Notes under the pieces: model-generated
Told to the model about the DNA's origin: nothing
The model's input: the letters and a program-made list of their open reading frames with translations, nothing else
Databases searched by the model: none
NCBI RefSeq assembly: GCF_030268965.1
Contig: NZ_BSSE01000014.1
Span: 1 to 64,000, forward strand
Length of the DNA: 64,000 nucleotides
Origin: Microtetraspora sp. NBRC 16547
GTDB lineage: Bacteria; Actinomycetota; Actinomycetes; Streptosporangiales; Streptosporangiaceae
Direction of reading: 5' to 3'
Shown: in pieces, positions 8,342 through 15,771 of the stretch
Layout of the letters: every line of letters begins with the position of its first letter
How positions within the stretch are numbered: the first letter of the stretch is position 1
Program-made: the position numbers and the translations under genes

Positions 8342-8529
8342 CCCGATCACGCGTGCTACCTCGGCATGGGTGATGGCGTAGCGGGGGCGGCGTACGGGCA
8401 GTCCACCAAGGGCCGGCAGTACGACACGGGCACGGCCCCGAACCAATGCGGTCCGAGGCCGTGGCCTGTCGATCGTCAGGGCCGGTCAGGGTGACCGAGG
8501 TCTTCGCCCTGCCGCTGCTTGGGGGTGGT

Positions 8530-9015
8530 CTACCCCGTCGGCCTGAACGTCCACCGCTGCTGGTTGGAGAGGTCAGGGCTGTTCCCCAACAAGAGCGCCG
8601 GACGTCCCGGTGCCGAGTGGGTCACGGAGTCGAACCCCCGAGTGATGGCGACCTGGCCGTCGCCGACGTCACGGAGGGCCCAGTTCCGCTCTGGGGCGGG
8701 GTCGCACGGCAACGTGGCGACCATCGGAGGATAGATCCGCTCCAGGGCGACGCTCACGCAGTTGCCGGAGACCGCGTGCTGGATCATGACGTTCTCGCCG
8801 CCGTCGAGGAGCGTGACTCTCCACCTGGTGTCACACGGCCCGGACAGGACCTTGGAGTTGAAGTAGCCCTCCCCACGCAGGCATAGGCCCTCGCCGTCGA
8901 CGATTTCGTACGTCCCCGGCGGGACATGAGCGTTCGTGCCCGCCGACGCGGGGGCGGCCGGCGTGATGGAGGCGGCCGCGGCCAGCACGGCGGCGGAGGC
9001 GAGACGGATGCGCAC
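8530..9015 (-). CDS. Secreted beta-trefoil (ricin-like) protein
   Basis: Protein of 161 aa with a clear signal peptide (VRIRLASAAVLAAAA, then a PAAPASA cleavage region). The mature part has three weak trefoil repeats containing Trp motifs (DTRWRV, ERNWALR, NQQRWTF) and several Cys residues. The last fits the QxW hallmark of ricin-type lectins. GTG 9015 follows GGGAGGG; the in-frame codon at 9048 would spoil the signal peptide. It could be a sugar-binding protein or a trefoil protease inhibitor. No operon partner. Confidence 0.6.
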   Translation of the reverse strand: MRIRLASAAVLAAAASITPAAPASAGTNAHVPPGTYEIVDGEGLCLRGEGYFNSKVLSGPCDTRWRVTLLDGGENVMIQHAVSGNCVSVALERIYPPMVATLPCDPAPERNWALRDVGDGQVAITRGFDSVTHSAPGRPALLLGNSPDLSNQQRWTFRPTG

Positions 9016-9084
9016 GAGGAACCCTCCCTTGCGACTACATTGCGTCACTGATTATCACGCAAAGTGCGGCCGCGCCTGATGATG

Positions 9085-9315
9085 TCAGGTCGACCGGGTC
9101 CGGTCCGCGGCGATGATCAGCACGCCTCCCAGCACCGCCAGGCTCAGGTTCGCGTAGACCTCGTAGCCGGTGAGGACGTCCACGCGCGGGATGACGACGC
9201 GGTTGAAGAAGTTGAGGACAGCGCCGAACACGGGCTGTACGGCCAGATGGTCGATGGTTCCGCTGATGCCGGAGGCGACGAAGTAGAGCCCGACGAGCTG
9301 AATGGTGTGACGCAT
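9085..9315 (-). CDS. Small hypothetical membrane protein
   Basis: A 76-aa protein with a hydrophobic N-terminal stretch (IQLVGLYFVASGI) and a second near the C-terminus (LSLAVLGGVLIIAA). The middle contains a short soluble part with PRVDVLTGYEVYANL. The family is not recognised. ATG 9315 is used; the frame is open further upstream but that part is Arg-rich and has no convincing start. It stands alone between a secreted trefoil protein and a CHAP hydrolase, all on the minus strand. Confidence 0.5.
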   Translation of the reverse strand: MRHTIQLVGLYFVASGISGTIDHLAVQPVFGAVLNFFNRVVIPRVDVLTGYEVYANLSLAVLGGVLIIAADRTRST

Positions 9316-9570
9316 GACGCAACGGTAGGAGTTGCCGCGCGGGCGCGGATCGGCCATCGGAACCCACGTCGCCGACCGAGGTCGCGGTTCTCCCAGGCGC
9401 CGTGTTCGACCAAAGGATCGGCCGCCGCGACTTCGGTATCGTCCCTCGCCCGACCTCGCGAGCCCGCCCGGGTGTTCCAGCGCCACGTTCAACCCGCGTC
9501 CTGGCGAATCTCTGTCGTGATGTCGGTGCCCGAATGTCGTGGCATAGCCGGATGTCTCCGGGCAGCAGAA

Positions 9571-9595
9571 CGCCCCCGGCGGTCTGCCGGGGGCG
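9571..9595 (-). terminator. Terminator hairpin after the CHAP gene
   Basis: CGCCCCCGGC / GCCGGGGGCG, a perfect 10-bp stem with a 5-base loop, 19 bp beyond the stop of the CHAP gene. Confidence 0.7.
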
Positions 9596-9613
9596 TCTGC
9601 GGCGTTACACCGA

Positions 9614-10285
9614 TCAGGCGGTGTAGACGGGGTAGCCGAAGCCCGCCACCTGGCTCATCGGCCGGGTGCGGATCTCGACCTTGCCGTTGCCGGTGTTGCC
9701 TTCGACGGTCTTGATCGTGCCGTCGCCGTTGTCCTTGATGACCAAGCCGACGTGCTCGACGCCGTAGATGTCCTTGCCGCCGTTCCAGTTGAAGAACACG
9801 ACCGCGCCGGGCTCGGCGGTGTTGCCCCAGCGGTGGTTGTCCTTGAACCACTTGGCGTGCTGGACCGTGTAGGCGTCCCAGCCGAAGACCGGCCGCAGGC
9901 CCGCCTGCTCGCCGACCCAGGAGACGAACATGTCGCACCAGGGGGCGTTGGCGTAGGCGGCGACGCTGCCACCGTCACGGGCGACGGTCTCCTTGGCGCG
10001 AGGCGAGTTCATGTACCACTCGTGGAACTTCGTGCCGCCGCCGCTCGAGTTCTCGCTGACGCCGACCTGGCTCTCCGCGATCTTCAGAAGCTGCGAAGCG
10101 CTCACCTTGGGCAGCGAGGCGGCTACGTTCACCAGCGGGCTCATGTTGGCTGCCGCCTTCGCCGGAACGGTCTCGGCGTCGGCCACCGCCATGGTGGCGG
10201 GCACGGCCACGGTGGCGGGCACGGCCACGGTGGCGAGAACTCCGGCGATCAGGGCAGCGCGAAGGTAGGTCTTCGGGGCTCGCAT
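9614..10285 (-). CDS. Secreted CHAP-domain peptidoglycan hydrolase
   Basis: Protein of 223 aa. It starts with a signal peptide, followed by a low-complexity VAVPAT repeat (three 18-bp copies near 10190-10242). A CHAP amidase domain covers about 65-223. Likely catalytic residues are Cys117 (in NAPWCDMF) and His178 (in GVEHVG). It should cleave peptide cross-bridges or amide bonds in cell-wall peptidoglycan outside the cell. The gene is monocistronic with a strong terminator. The preceding leader contains a c-di-AMP riboswitch, a usual arrangement for actinobacterial wall hydrolases. ATG 10285 has AAGGGAG upstream. Confidence 0.88.
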   Translation of the reverse strand: MRAPKTYLRAALIAGVLATVAVPATVAVPATMAVADAETVPAKAAANMSPLVNVAASLPKVSASQLLKIAESQVGVSENSSGGGTKFHEWYMNSPRAKETVARDGGSVAAYANAPWCDMFVSWVGEQAGLRPVFGWDAYTVQHAKWFKDNHRWGNTAEPGAVVFFNWNGGKDIYGVEHVGLVIKDNGDGTIKTVEGNTGNGKVEIRTRPMSQVAGFGYPVYTA

Positions 10286-10299
10286 TACGGGGGTCTACT

Positions 10300-10455
10300 C
10301 CCTTGCTTCCATGCCGCCTACCGGGTTAGCTGACGGGTTCGGGCGTGGAAGTCGCCCTACGGCAGTGATGCCGATTCACCCCAGAAAAGTGGTGGGTCCC
10401 CGGCTCCGCGCGGACGCGGACTCGGCGGTCGGCGGTCGGTTCCAGCGACGGATGA
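10300..10455 (-). ncRNA. ydaO-type cyclic di-AMP riboswitch
   Basis: Read on the minus strand, the leader of the CHAP gene carries the conserved blocks of the ydaO RNA in the right order. These are GGAGCCGGGGACCC (around 10378-10363), then GGGGTGAATCGG, then CCGTAGGGCGACTT, then GAACCCGTCAGCTAACC and GGTAGGCGG just before the ribosome-binding site. Known actinobacterial members precede NlpC/P60, CHAP and Rpf genes and turn them down when c-di-AMP is high. The 5' boundary is approximate. Confidence 0.88.
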
Positions 10456-10527
10456 CCGCGTCATCGGTTATGGGGCAGGCACACCTTGCAGAGGACAGGT
10501 ATGCGCCGTGTTCCCAAAACGGTAATA

Positions 10528-10545
10528 GACCGGTTCAAATCGGTC
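10528..10545. promoter_or_regulatory. Inverted repeat upstream of the riboswitch
   Basis: GACCG-N8-CGGTC lies in an AT-richer stretch just upstream of the riboswitch leader. It may belong to the promoter region of the CHAP gene. There is no other support. Confidence 0.25.
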
Positions 10546-10559
10546 AAGCGATAACAAAC

Positions 10560-10897
10560 CAGAACATATCACCGTAAATGATCGGTTAGGGGCGGTTTGC
10601 AGGATCACAATCGCGGCAGGTGATCGCTCCGATCATGTGGCTTCGCCTACCAGCGAGGAGTTTCCGGCGTCGCCGTCGTCCTTCGGAGTGGGCCGACGGG
10701 AGACCCTCTACTCGCTTCGGAAAGATCTACATACGAATGCTCGCGGGCATGAGGAAACACCCGCTTCACCATCTACGCGCAGCGACGTCCATGGTGCGCG
10801 GGCGATCGCGATCGATGTCGCCTTGACCTTCACGAGAACCGGGCAATCGGCAGGTGCGTCTCGCCTGCGAGGCGGCGCTGACCAGGCGGAAGACGAG
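10560..10897. other. Intergenic stretch without recognised content
   Basis: About 340 bp between the CHAP leader and the cupin gene. Short open frames exist on both strands, but none resembles a known protein or has a good start. Nothing else was seen. Confidence 0.5.
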
Positions 10898-11305
10898 TCA
10901 GGTGAGCGCGCGCCCGGTCGTGGCGTCGATGTGGTCGGGGATCTCGTCGTGCCGGTCGCCCACGCTCAGGGTCCCGGTCGGCTCGAACAGCAGGATCGAG
11001 GCCCCGTTGGCGGAGTAGGGCCGGTGCTCGACTCCGCGCGGGACCACGAAGACCGAACCCCGGGAAAGCTCGACAACGCGTTCCGCCTGGTCGCCGCCTG
11101 ACCCGCCGTCGCGCAGCGCGATGCTCAGCTCACCCTCGATGACCAGGAAGAACTCGTCGGTGTTGTCATGGGCGTGCCAGACGTGCTGGCCGGCCACCTT
11201 GGCGATCCGCACGTCGTAGTCGTTCACTCGGGTGACGATTCGGGGGCTCCACAGCTGGTCGAAACCGGCCAGGGCGGCCCTGAGGTCGATGGGCGTGTTC
11301 ATCAT
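10898..11305 (-). CDS. Small cupin-domain protein
   Basis: Single-domain cupin of 135 aa. The metal-binding motif is WHAHDNTDEFFLVIEGEL, with the second cupin motif at PRGVEHRPYS. Two possible starts lie together (11305 and 11302). It is divergent, 52 bp away, from a GlxA-type AraC regulator that probably controls it. Such small cupins can be isomerases, dioxygenases or binding proteins; no function can be given. Confidence 0.8.
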   Translation of the reverse strand: MMNTPIDLRAALAGFDQLWSPRIVTRVNDYDVRIAKVAGQHVWHAHDNTDEFFLVIEGELSIALRDGGSGGDQAERVVELSRGSVFVVPRGVEHRPYSANGASILLFEPTGTLSVGDRHDEIPDHIDATTGRALT

Positions 11306-11357
11306 GTGCCGATCCTGGCTGGGAGTGACCTGCCCGCGAAAGTGCTAGGAATCGCAT

Positions 11358-12356
11358 ATGGCGCAAGCATCCTCGCAGCAGCAGCTCGCCGACGCGGCCC
11401 GCCGGGTTGTCATGATCGTCGACGAAGGGTCGAACCCGTTCGAGATGGGGGTGGCCACCGAGCTGTTCGGGCTGCGCCGTCCGGAACTCGGGCTGCCGTG
11501 GTACGACTTCGCGCTGTGCGCGGCGACACCGGCTGTGCGCATGCACAACGGCTTCTTCACGATGTCGCAGGTGGCGGGCCTCGACGCCGTGGACGGCGCG
11601 GCCACCGTGATCGTGCCCAACCGGCCGGACCCGCAGGTCGCGCCGGACCCCGCCGTACTGGAGGCGATCCGCCGCGCCGCCGCGCGCGGCGCCCGCCTGG
11701 TGAGCTTCTGCACCGGCGCGTTCACCCTGGCCGCGGCCGGTGTGCTTGATGGCCGCCGGGCCACCACGCACTGGCGCTGGGCGGAGGAGTTCACTGCCCG
11801 CTACCCCGATGTACGGCTGGAGCCGGGGGTGCTGTTCGTCGACGACGGCGACGTCCTCACCGCGGCCGGCAGCGCGGCGGCGCTCGACCTCGGCCTACAT
11901 CTGATCCGTCGTGATCACGGCGCCGACGTGGCGAACGCGGTCAGCCGTCGGCTGGTGTTCGCCGCCCACCGCGACGGCGGCCAGCGGCAGTTCATCGAAC
12001 GGCCGGTGCCGGCCGTACCGGACGCGTCTCTCGGCCCCGCGCTCGCCTGGGCGCAGGAGCGGCTGGATCAGCCGCTGACCATCGCGGACCTGGCCGACCG
12101 AGTCGCGGTCAGCCCCGCGACCCTGCACCGGCGCTTCCAGGCCGAACTCGGCACCACACCGCTCGCCTGGCTCACCGCCGAACGCGTCACCCTCGCCTGC
12201 CGGTTGATCGAGCGTGGCGAACTCCGGATGGAGGCGGTGGCCCGGGCCAGTGGCCTGGGTACGGCGGCCAACCTGCGCGCCCAGATGCGGCGGCGGACCG
12301 GCCTCAGCCCCAGCGCCTACCGTCGGCGCTTCGGTCCCCCCGTCACGCCCGCCTGA
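11358..12356 (+). CDS. GlxA-type AraC regulator (DJ-1/PfpI domain plus AraC HTH)
   Basis: Protein of 332 aa. Residues about 15-185 form a DJ-1/PfpI-like domain with the nucleophile-elbow region SFCTGAFTLAAAGVLDG. Residues about 220-325 form the AraC double helix-turn-helix (TIADLADRVAVSPATLHRRF and EAVARASGLGTAANLRAQ). This build is common in actinobacteria, where the first domain is a sensor, not a peptidase. AGGA lies 8 bases upstream of ATG 11358. The divergent cupin gene is the obvious candidate target. Confidence 0.9.
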   Translation: MAQASSQQQLADAARRVVMIVDEGSNPFEMGVATELFGLRRPELGLPWYDFALCAATPAVRMHNGFFTMSQVAGLDAVDGAATVIVPNRPDPQVAPDPAVLEAIRRAAARGARLVSFCTGAFTLAAAGVLDGRRATTHWRWAEEFTARYPDVRLEPGVLFVDDGDVLTAAGSAAALDLGLHLIRRDHGADVANAVSRRLVFAAHRDGGQRQFIERPVPAVPDASLGPALAWAQERLDQPLTIADLADRVAVSPATLHRRFQAELGTTPLAWLTAERVTLACRLIERGELRMEAVARASGLGTAANLRAQMRRRTGLSPSAYRRRFGPPVTPA

Positions 12357-12390
12357 CGGGGATCTCCATGGCGACCCCCGTCAGGCGGGC
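12347..12390. terminator. Bidirectional terminator
   Basis: A perfect 15-bp inverted repeat, GCCCGCCTGACGGGG / CCCCGTCAGGCGGGC, with a 14-base loop. It starts inside the last codons of the AraC gene (its TGA is in the left arm). It also lies downstream of the convergent heptad-repeat gene, so it can serve both. Confidence 0.75.
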
Positions 12391-12460
12391 ATGAGTGTCA
12401 CGTACCGCTGTGAGTCCGGCCGCCTTGACCGGCGACCGGACCCGCTGGCTGCGCGGCGAC

Positions 12461-13054
12461 TCAGCGCTTGCGCACCTCGTCCAGGATCAGTTGCAGCATG
12501 GCGTGGGACGCCTTCTGGTTGCCCTCGAGGCGGTCGAGCCGGACGTCCATCGCGTCGAAGCGCTCGTCCACGGCCTTGAACCGGGCGTCGACCTCCTGGA
12601 ATCGCTGGTCGATCGCCTCGAACTGGGCGTCGACCGCGTCGAACCGCTTGTCGATGGCGTCGAACCGGGCGTCGACCTCCTGGAATCGTTGGTCGATCGC
12701 CTCGAACCGGGTATCGATCGCGTCGAAGCGCTCGTCCACGGCCTTGAACCGGGCGTCGACCTCCTGGAATCGCTGGTCGATCGCCTCGAACTGGGCGTCG
12801 ACCGCGTCGAACCGCTTGTCGATGCCCTCGAACTGGGCGTCGACCTCCTGGAATCGCTGATCGATCGCCTCGAACCGGGTATCGACCGCGTCGAACCGCT
12901 TGTCGATGGCTTCGAAGTGACGCACGGTCTCCCGGTGGAAGTCCGACACCTCACGCCAGACGCCGGTGATCGCGAGGTTTGCGGCGTCCGCCGTGTATTG
13001 CGAGCGCATGACCGCGTCCTCCAGGTCGGTCACCCGCTGTTCCAAACTCTTCAT
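12461..13054 (-). CDS. Heptad-repeat coiled-coil protein
   Basis: A 197-aa protein, mostly a run of 18 near-perfect heptads with consensus F-x-x-[IV]-D-x-[RQ] from residue 47 to 172. The N-terminal 46 residues are helical (MKSLEQRVTDLEDAV), and the C-terminal 25 residues end LQLILDEVRKR. There is no signal peptide or membrane segment. The regular hydrophobic spacing predicts a long coiled coil, probably oligomeric. ATG 13054 has GGAG upstream. Similar repeats occur in unrelated bacterial and phage structural proteins, so no function is given. The repeat array contains a 168-bp tandem duplication. Confidence 0.8.
   Translation of the reverse strand: MKSLEQRVTDLEDAVMRSQYTADAANLAITGVWREVSDFHRETVRHFEAIDKRFDAVDTRFEAIDQRFQEVDAQFEGIDKRFDAVDAQFEAIDQRFQEVDARFKAVDERFDAIDTRFEAIDQRFQEVDARFDAIDKRFDAVDAQFEAIDQRFQEVDARFKAVDERFDAMDVRLDRLEGNQKASHAMLQLILDEVRKR
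12539..12874 (-). repeat. Two tandem 168-bp units (eight heptads each) inside the coiled-coil gene
   Basis: Residues 61-116 and 117-172 are two copies of the same eight-heptad block. They differ at only a few positions, for example FEGIDKR versus FDAIDKR and FDAIDTR versus FDAMDVR. The DNA copies are 12707-12874 and 12539-12706. Each is itself built of 21-bp units. Confidence 0.85.
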
Positions 13055-13146
13055 GAGTCGTCTCCGTAGGGGGATGGGGATGGGAGATGTCCTCCCGGCT
13101 GGAGCACCATATCGCGCACGCTGAGTGACCGCCAAAACGCGAAGCG

Positions 13147-14493
13147 TTACCGCCAGCCGCCCCCATCCACGCCGCCCGGGACCGGCGCCGAGGCGTCGTA
13201 CGGCTCCCGCGTGAAGATGAACGTGTTGAGGTCGAGGTGGACGCCCTCCGGCGACCGGACGACCCGCAGAGTCTCGCCCGCGTAGTATCCGTCGAGGCCA
13301 AGCCACGTGCCGTCCGGCTGGGCGACGAACCGCGAGGCTCGGCCCTGCCCGCTGGCCGGGGTGAGGGAGACGCCCCGCTCGGGCAGCAGCCGCAGAATGT
13401 AGGCGCTCGGCCCCCAGTACCAAGGGCCGGTGAGCGCGAGCAGGTCGTCGTCCGCGGAACCGGGCACCCACTCGGCGGGCAACGGCGGCTCGTGCGCGGC
13501 CAGGATCTCCAGCAGGTCCTTGGGGAGCGACGCCTGCACACCGGAGGTGGTGTTGGCCATGAACAGGACACCCAGATCGTCGGCCGGGTCGGCCCATACG
13601 GTGGCCAGGAAGCCGGGCATCGATCCGGTGTGCCCGGCCAGGCGGCGGCCGTTGTGCCGGGTGAGCTGGAGGCCGAGGCCGTACCCCCCGATCCAGGCGT
13701 CTCCATCGTCCACCGTCGCGGGCTCGCGCATCTCGGCGAGGGTCTTCGGACGCAGCACGCCGGCCGTGTGACCGCTGACGAAGGCCGCCCAGCGGGCGAG
13801 ATCGGCAGGGGTGGACCAGAACTGCCCCGCCGCGGCCATGGCGCCGTGGTCGTGCTCGGGCTCGGGCAGCAGCACATCGGCCCAGGGGTGCACCGCGAAC
13901 CCCGAGGCGTGCGGCGCGCGCGGTCGGGGGGTGGTGTCCAGCATGCCCAGCGGCTGGAGGATCTCCTCGCTCACGGCCTGCGCCCAGGGCATGGAGCGCT
14001 TGCGGGCGACCAGCTCGCCGAGCAGACCGAAGCCGAGGTTGGAGTAGTGGTAACGGCGGCCGGGCCGGTGCCGGGAGATGTCCGGTCCGAGGCTCGCGAT
14101 CATCTCGTCGGCCGGAGCTCCGGGAGTGCGCTCCCACCACGCCCCGGGCGGCTCGGCGGTCAGCCCGGCGGTGTGGGAGAGCAGTTGCGCGATCGTCACT
14201 TCGTCGGCGGGCGTGCCGGGCATGTGCTTGCCGAGCGGGTCGAGCAGGTCGAGCAGCCCCTCGTCGCGCAGCCGCATGACGGCGACCGCCACCATGCTCT
14301 TGGTGATGGAGCCGATGCGGTACTGCGTGGCCGGGGTCGGCGGCTCCCCGTCGACTTTTCCTCGGAAGCCGAACCAAGCGACCTGGCCTCCTCGGACCAG
14401 CGCGGCGGCCAGTGACGGCACTCGTGACTCCGCCTGCTCGATCGCCAACCTGTGCAGCAGCGCGCGAGCCGTACGTTCCTCGACCTTCGACAT
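13147..14493 (-). CDS. Beta-lactamase-family serine hydrolase (class C/esterase type)
   Basis: Protein of 448 aa. Catalytic motifs of the serine beta-lactamase-like fold are present: SxxK at Ser62-ITK65, YSN at about 150-152, and a C-terminal HTG in RLAGHTGSMPG. A further C-terminal domain of about 100 residues (ALTGPWYWGPSAYILRL) is typical of the actinobacterial serine hydrolases. No signal peptide is seen, so it is probably an intracellular esterase or peptidase rather than a resistance enzyme. The start at 14493 lacks a strong ribosome-binding site. The gene stands alone on the minus strand. Confidence 0.88.
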   Translation of the reverse strand: MSKVEERTARALLHRLAIEQAESRVPSLAAALVRGGQVAWFGFRGKVDGEPPTPATQYRIGSITKSMVAVAVMRLRDEGLLDLLDPLGKHMPGTPADEVTIAQLLSHTAGLTAEPPGAWWERTPGAPADEMIASLGPDISRHRPGRRYHYSNLGFGLLGELVARKRSMPWAQAVSEEILQPLGMLDTTPRPRAPHASGFAVHPWADVLLPEPEHDHGAMAAAGQFWSTPADLARWAAFVSGHTAGVLRPKTLAEMREPATVDDGDAWIGGYGLGLQLTRHNGRRLAGHTGSMPGFLATVWADPADDLGVLFMANTTSGVQASLPKDLLEILAAHEPPLPAEWVPGSADDDLLALTGPWYWGPSAYILRLLPERGVSLTPASGQGRASRFVAQPDGTWLGLDGYYAGETLRVVRSPEGVHLDLNTFIFTREPYDASAPVPGGVDGGGWR

Positions 14494-14566
14494 GGGACCA
14501 AGGCTAGCGGCGAGATCCGACAGACCCGGGCGGCATCGGCGGAACTCGCACCTCGGACCGGGGTTC

Positions 14567-14674
14567 TCACCTGCACCGTCGCCGTTCGGCCCGCGTTCGC
14601 TGTCCTCCGTCTCGCCGTCCTCGGCGGATCAGCCGGGGGGCCGGGTCGGCGAGCGCGTGGAGTACGGACTGCAT
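14567..14674 (-). pseudogene. ArsR-type regulator, N-terminal remnant
   Basis: A 35-codon reading frame begins MQSVLHALADPAPRLI after a good ribosome-binding site (AGGAG, 6 bases spacing). That is the usual opening of ArsR regulators (MQSVLHALADP-x-RR-x-IV). After about 18 residues it degenerates into Arg-rich sequence and stops at 14567. The helix-turn-helix is missing. It is divergent from the LLM oxidoreductase gene, where an ArsR gene would be expected. Probably a decayed gene. Confidence 0.5.
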
Positions 14675-14786
14675 CGTCGTCTCCTGGGGATGCACGTGGG
14701 TGAAGGAGCGGGCTCTCACCATTGTTCGATGGGCATCGGACGTCCGCGAAATGTTCCACCTTGATCGAACACCCTAGGAGGAGCGG

Positions 14787-15683
14787 ATGAACGCGAAGCG
14801 GACCCGGCTCGGCCGGGTGGGTGTATGGCACGCGGCTCTCGGCCGCATTTCGGCGTACTCCGCCAGAGAGGCCGTCGCCGAGATCGAGGAGCTCGGCTTC
14901 GGCACACTGTGGTTCGGCGAAGGGTCGGCGACCAAGGAGGCGCTCACCAACGCGGCCATCCTGCTCTGCGCCAGCCGGAAGATCACCGTTGGCACCGGGA
15001 TCGCGAACATCTGGGCCCGCGACGCCACGGCGATGGCCTCCGGCTCCGCCACGCTGGCCGAGGCGTTCCCCGGCCGGTTCGTGCTCGGCATCGGAGTGAG
15101 CCACGCCCCGCTCGTCCAGGCGCGCGGCCACGATTACCGGCGGCCGGTGGCCGCGATGACCGTGTACCTCAAGGCGATGGACCAGGCGGGATACGACGCG
15201 CCGACCCCGACGCATCCGGCGCCCCGCCTGCTCGCCGCGCTCCGCCCCAGGATGCTGGAGCTGGCCCGAGACCGTGCCGACGGCGCGCATCCGTACTTCG
15301 TGCCGGTCGAGCACACGGAGCGGGCGCGCGGCCTGCTCGGGGCTGGGCGGATCCTGGCACCCGAACAGGCCGTCGTGCTCGAACGCGATCCCGACACGGC
15401 CCGGGCGCACGCGCGCGAGCACATGGAGCCCTACCTGGCCCTGCCGAACTACGCGAACAACCTGCGCACCCTCGGCTTCGACGACGGCGACCTCGCGGGA
15501 GGCGGCAGCGACCGGCTCGTGGACGCGATCGTAGCCTGGGGCGACGTGGACGCGATCCGGGACCGTGTGAAGGCGCACCTGGAGGCGGGGGCGGATCACG
15601 TCGCGATCCAGCCGCTCGCGCCCGGCGGCAGACTGCCCCTGGACCACCTGAGGGAGCTCGCGCCCGCCCTCCTCTCCCTCTAA
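14787..15683 (+). CDS. LLM-class (F420/FMN-dependent) oxidoreductase
   Basis: Luciferase-like monooxygenase-fold protein of 298 aa. Seen are the N-terminal beta-barrel strand GRVGVWHAALG, the conserved ELGFGTLWFGEG, the ITVGTGIANIWARDA segment, and FVLGIGVSHAPLV. In actinobacteria this TIGR03620-like group is usually annotated as F420-dependent. AGGAGGAG precedes ATG 14787. The substrate is unknown. A remnant of an ArsR gene sits divergently upstream. Confidence 0.85.
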   Translation: MNAKRTRLGRVGVWHAALGRISAYSAREAVAEIEELGFGTLWFGEGSATKEALTNAAILLCASRKITVGTGIANIWARDATAMASGSATLAEAFPGRFVLGIGVSHAPLVQARGHDYRRPVAAMTVYLKAMDQAGYDAPTPTHPAPRLLAALRPRMLELARDRADGAHPYFVPVEHTERARGLLGAGRILAPEQAVVLERDPDTARAHAREHMEPYLALPNYANNLRTLGFDDGDLAGGGSDRLVDAIVAWGDVDAIRDRVKAHLEAGADHVAIQPLAPGGRLPLDHLRELAPALLSL

Positions 15684-15771
15684 AACCGCAGGCCGGCGGG
15701 CAGGGGATCCCGGCCTCTCGTTCCGGCTCGGGCCGCTCCGTCGGCTCGACCCGCCCCTCGACTGAGGGAGA

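Noticed and set aside
8342-8529. Possible short gene on the minus strand (RYAITHAEVARVIGSL)
   Set aside because: No start, no recognised family and only about 20 protein-like residues.
10525-10548. T-arm-like sequence (GGTTCAAATC) suggesting a tRNA
   Set aside because: No matching acceptor, D or anticodon arms can be drawn around it, and the stem needs an 8-base loop.
12347-12390. Long inverted repeat as an attachment site or IS end
   Set aside because: It lies exactly between convergent genes and has the form of a bidirectional terminator; no second copy was seen.
13147-14493. Antibiotic-resistance beta-lactamase
   Set aside because: The motifs are there, but there is no signal peptide and the extra C-terminal domain fits the esterase/peptidase-like serine hydrolases.
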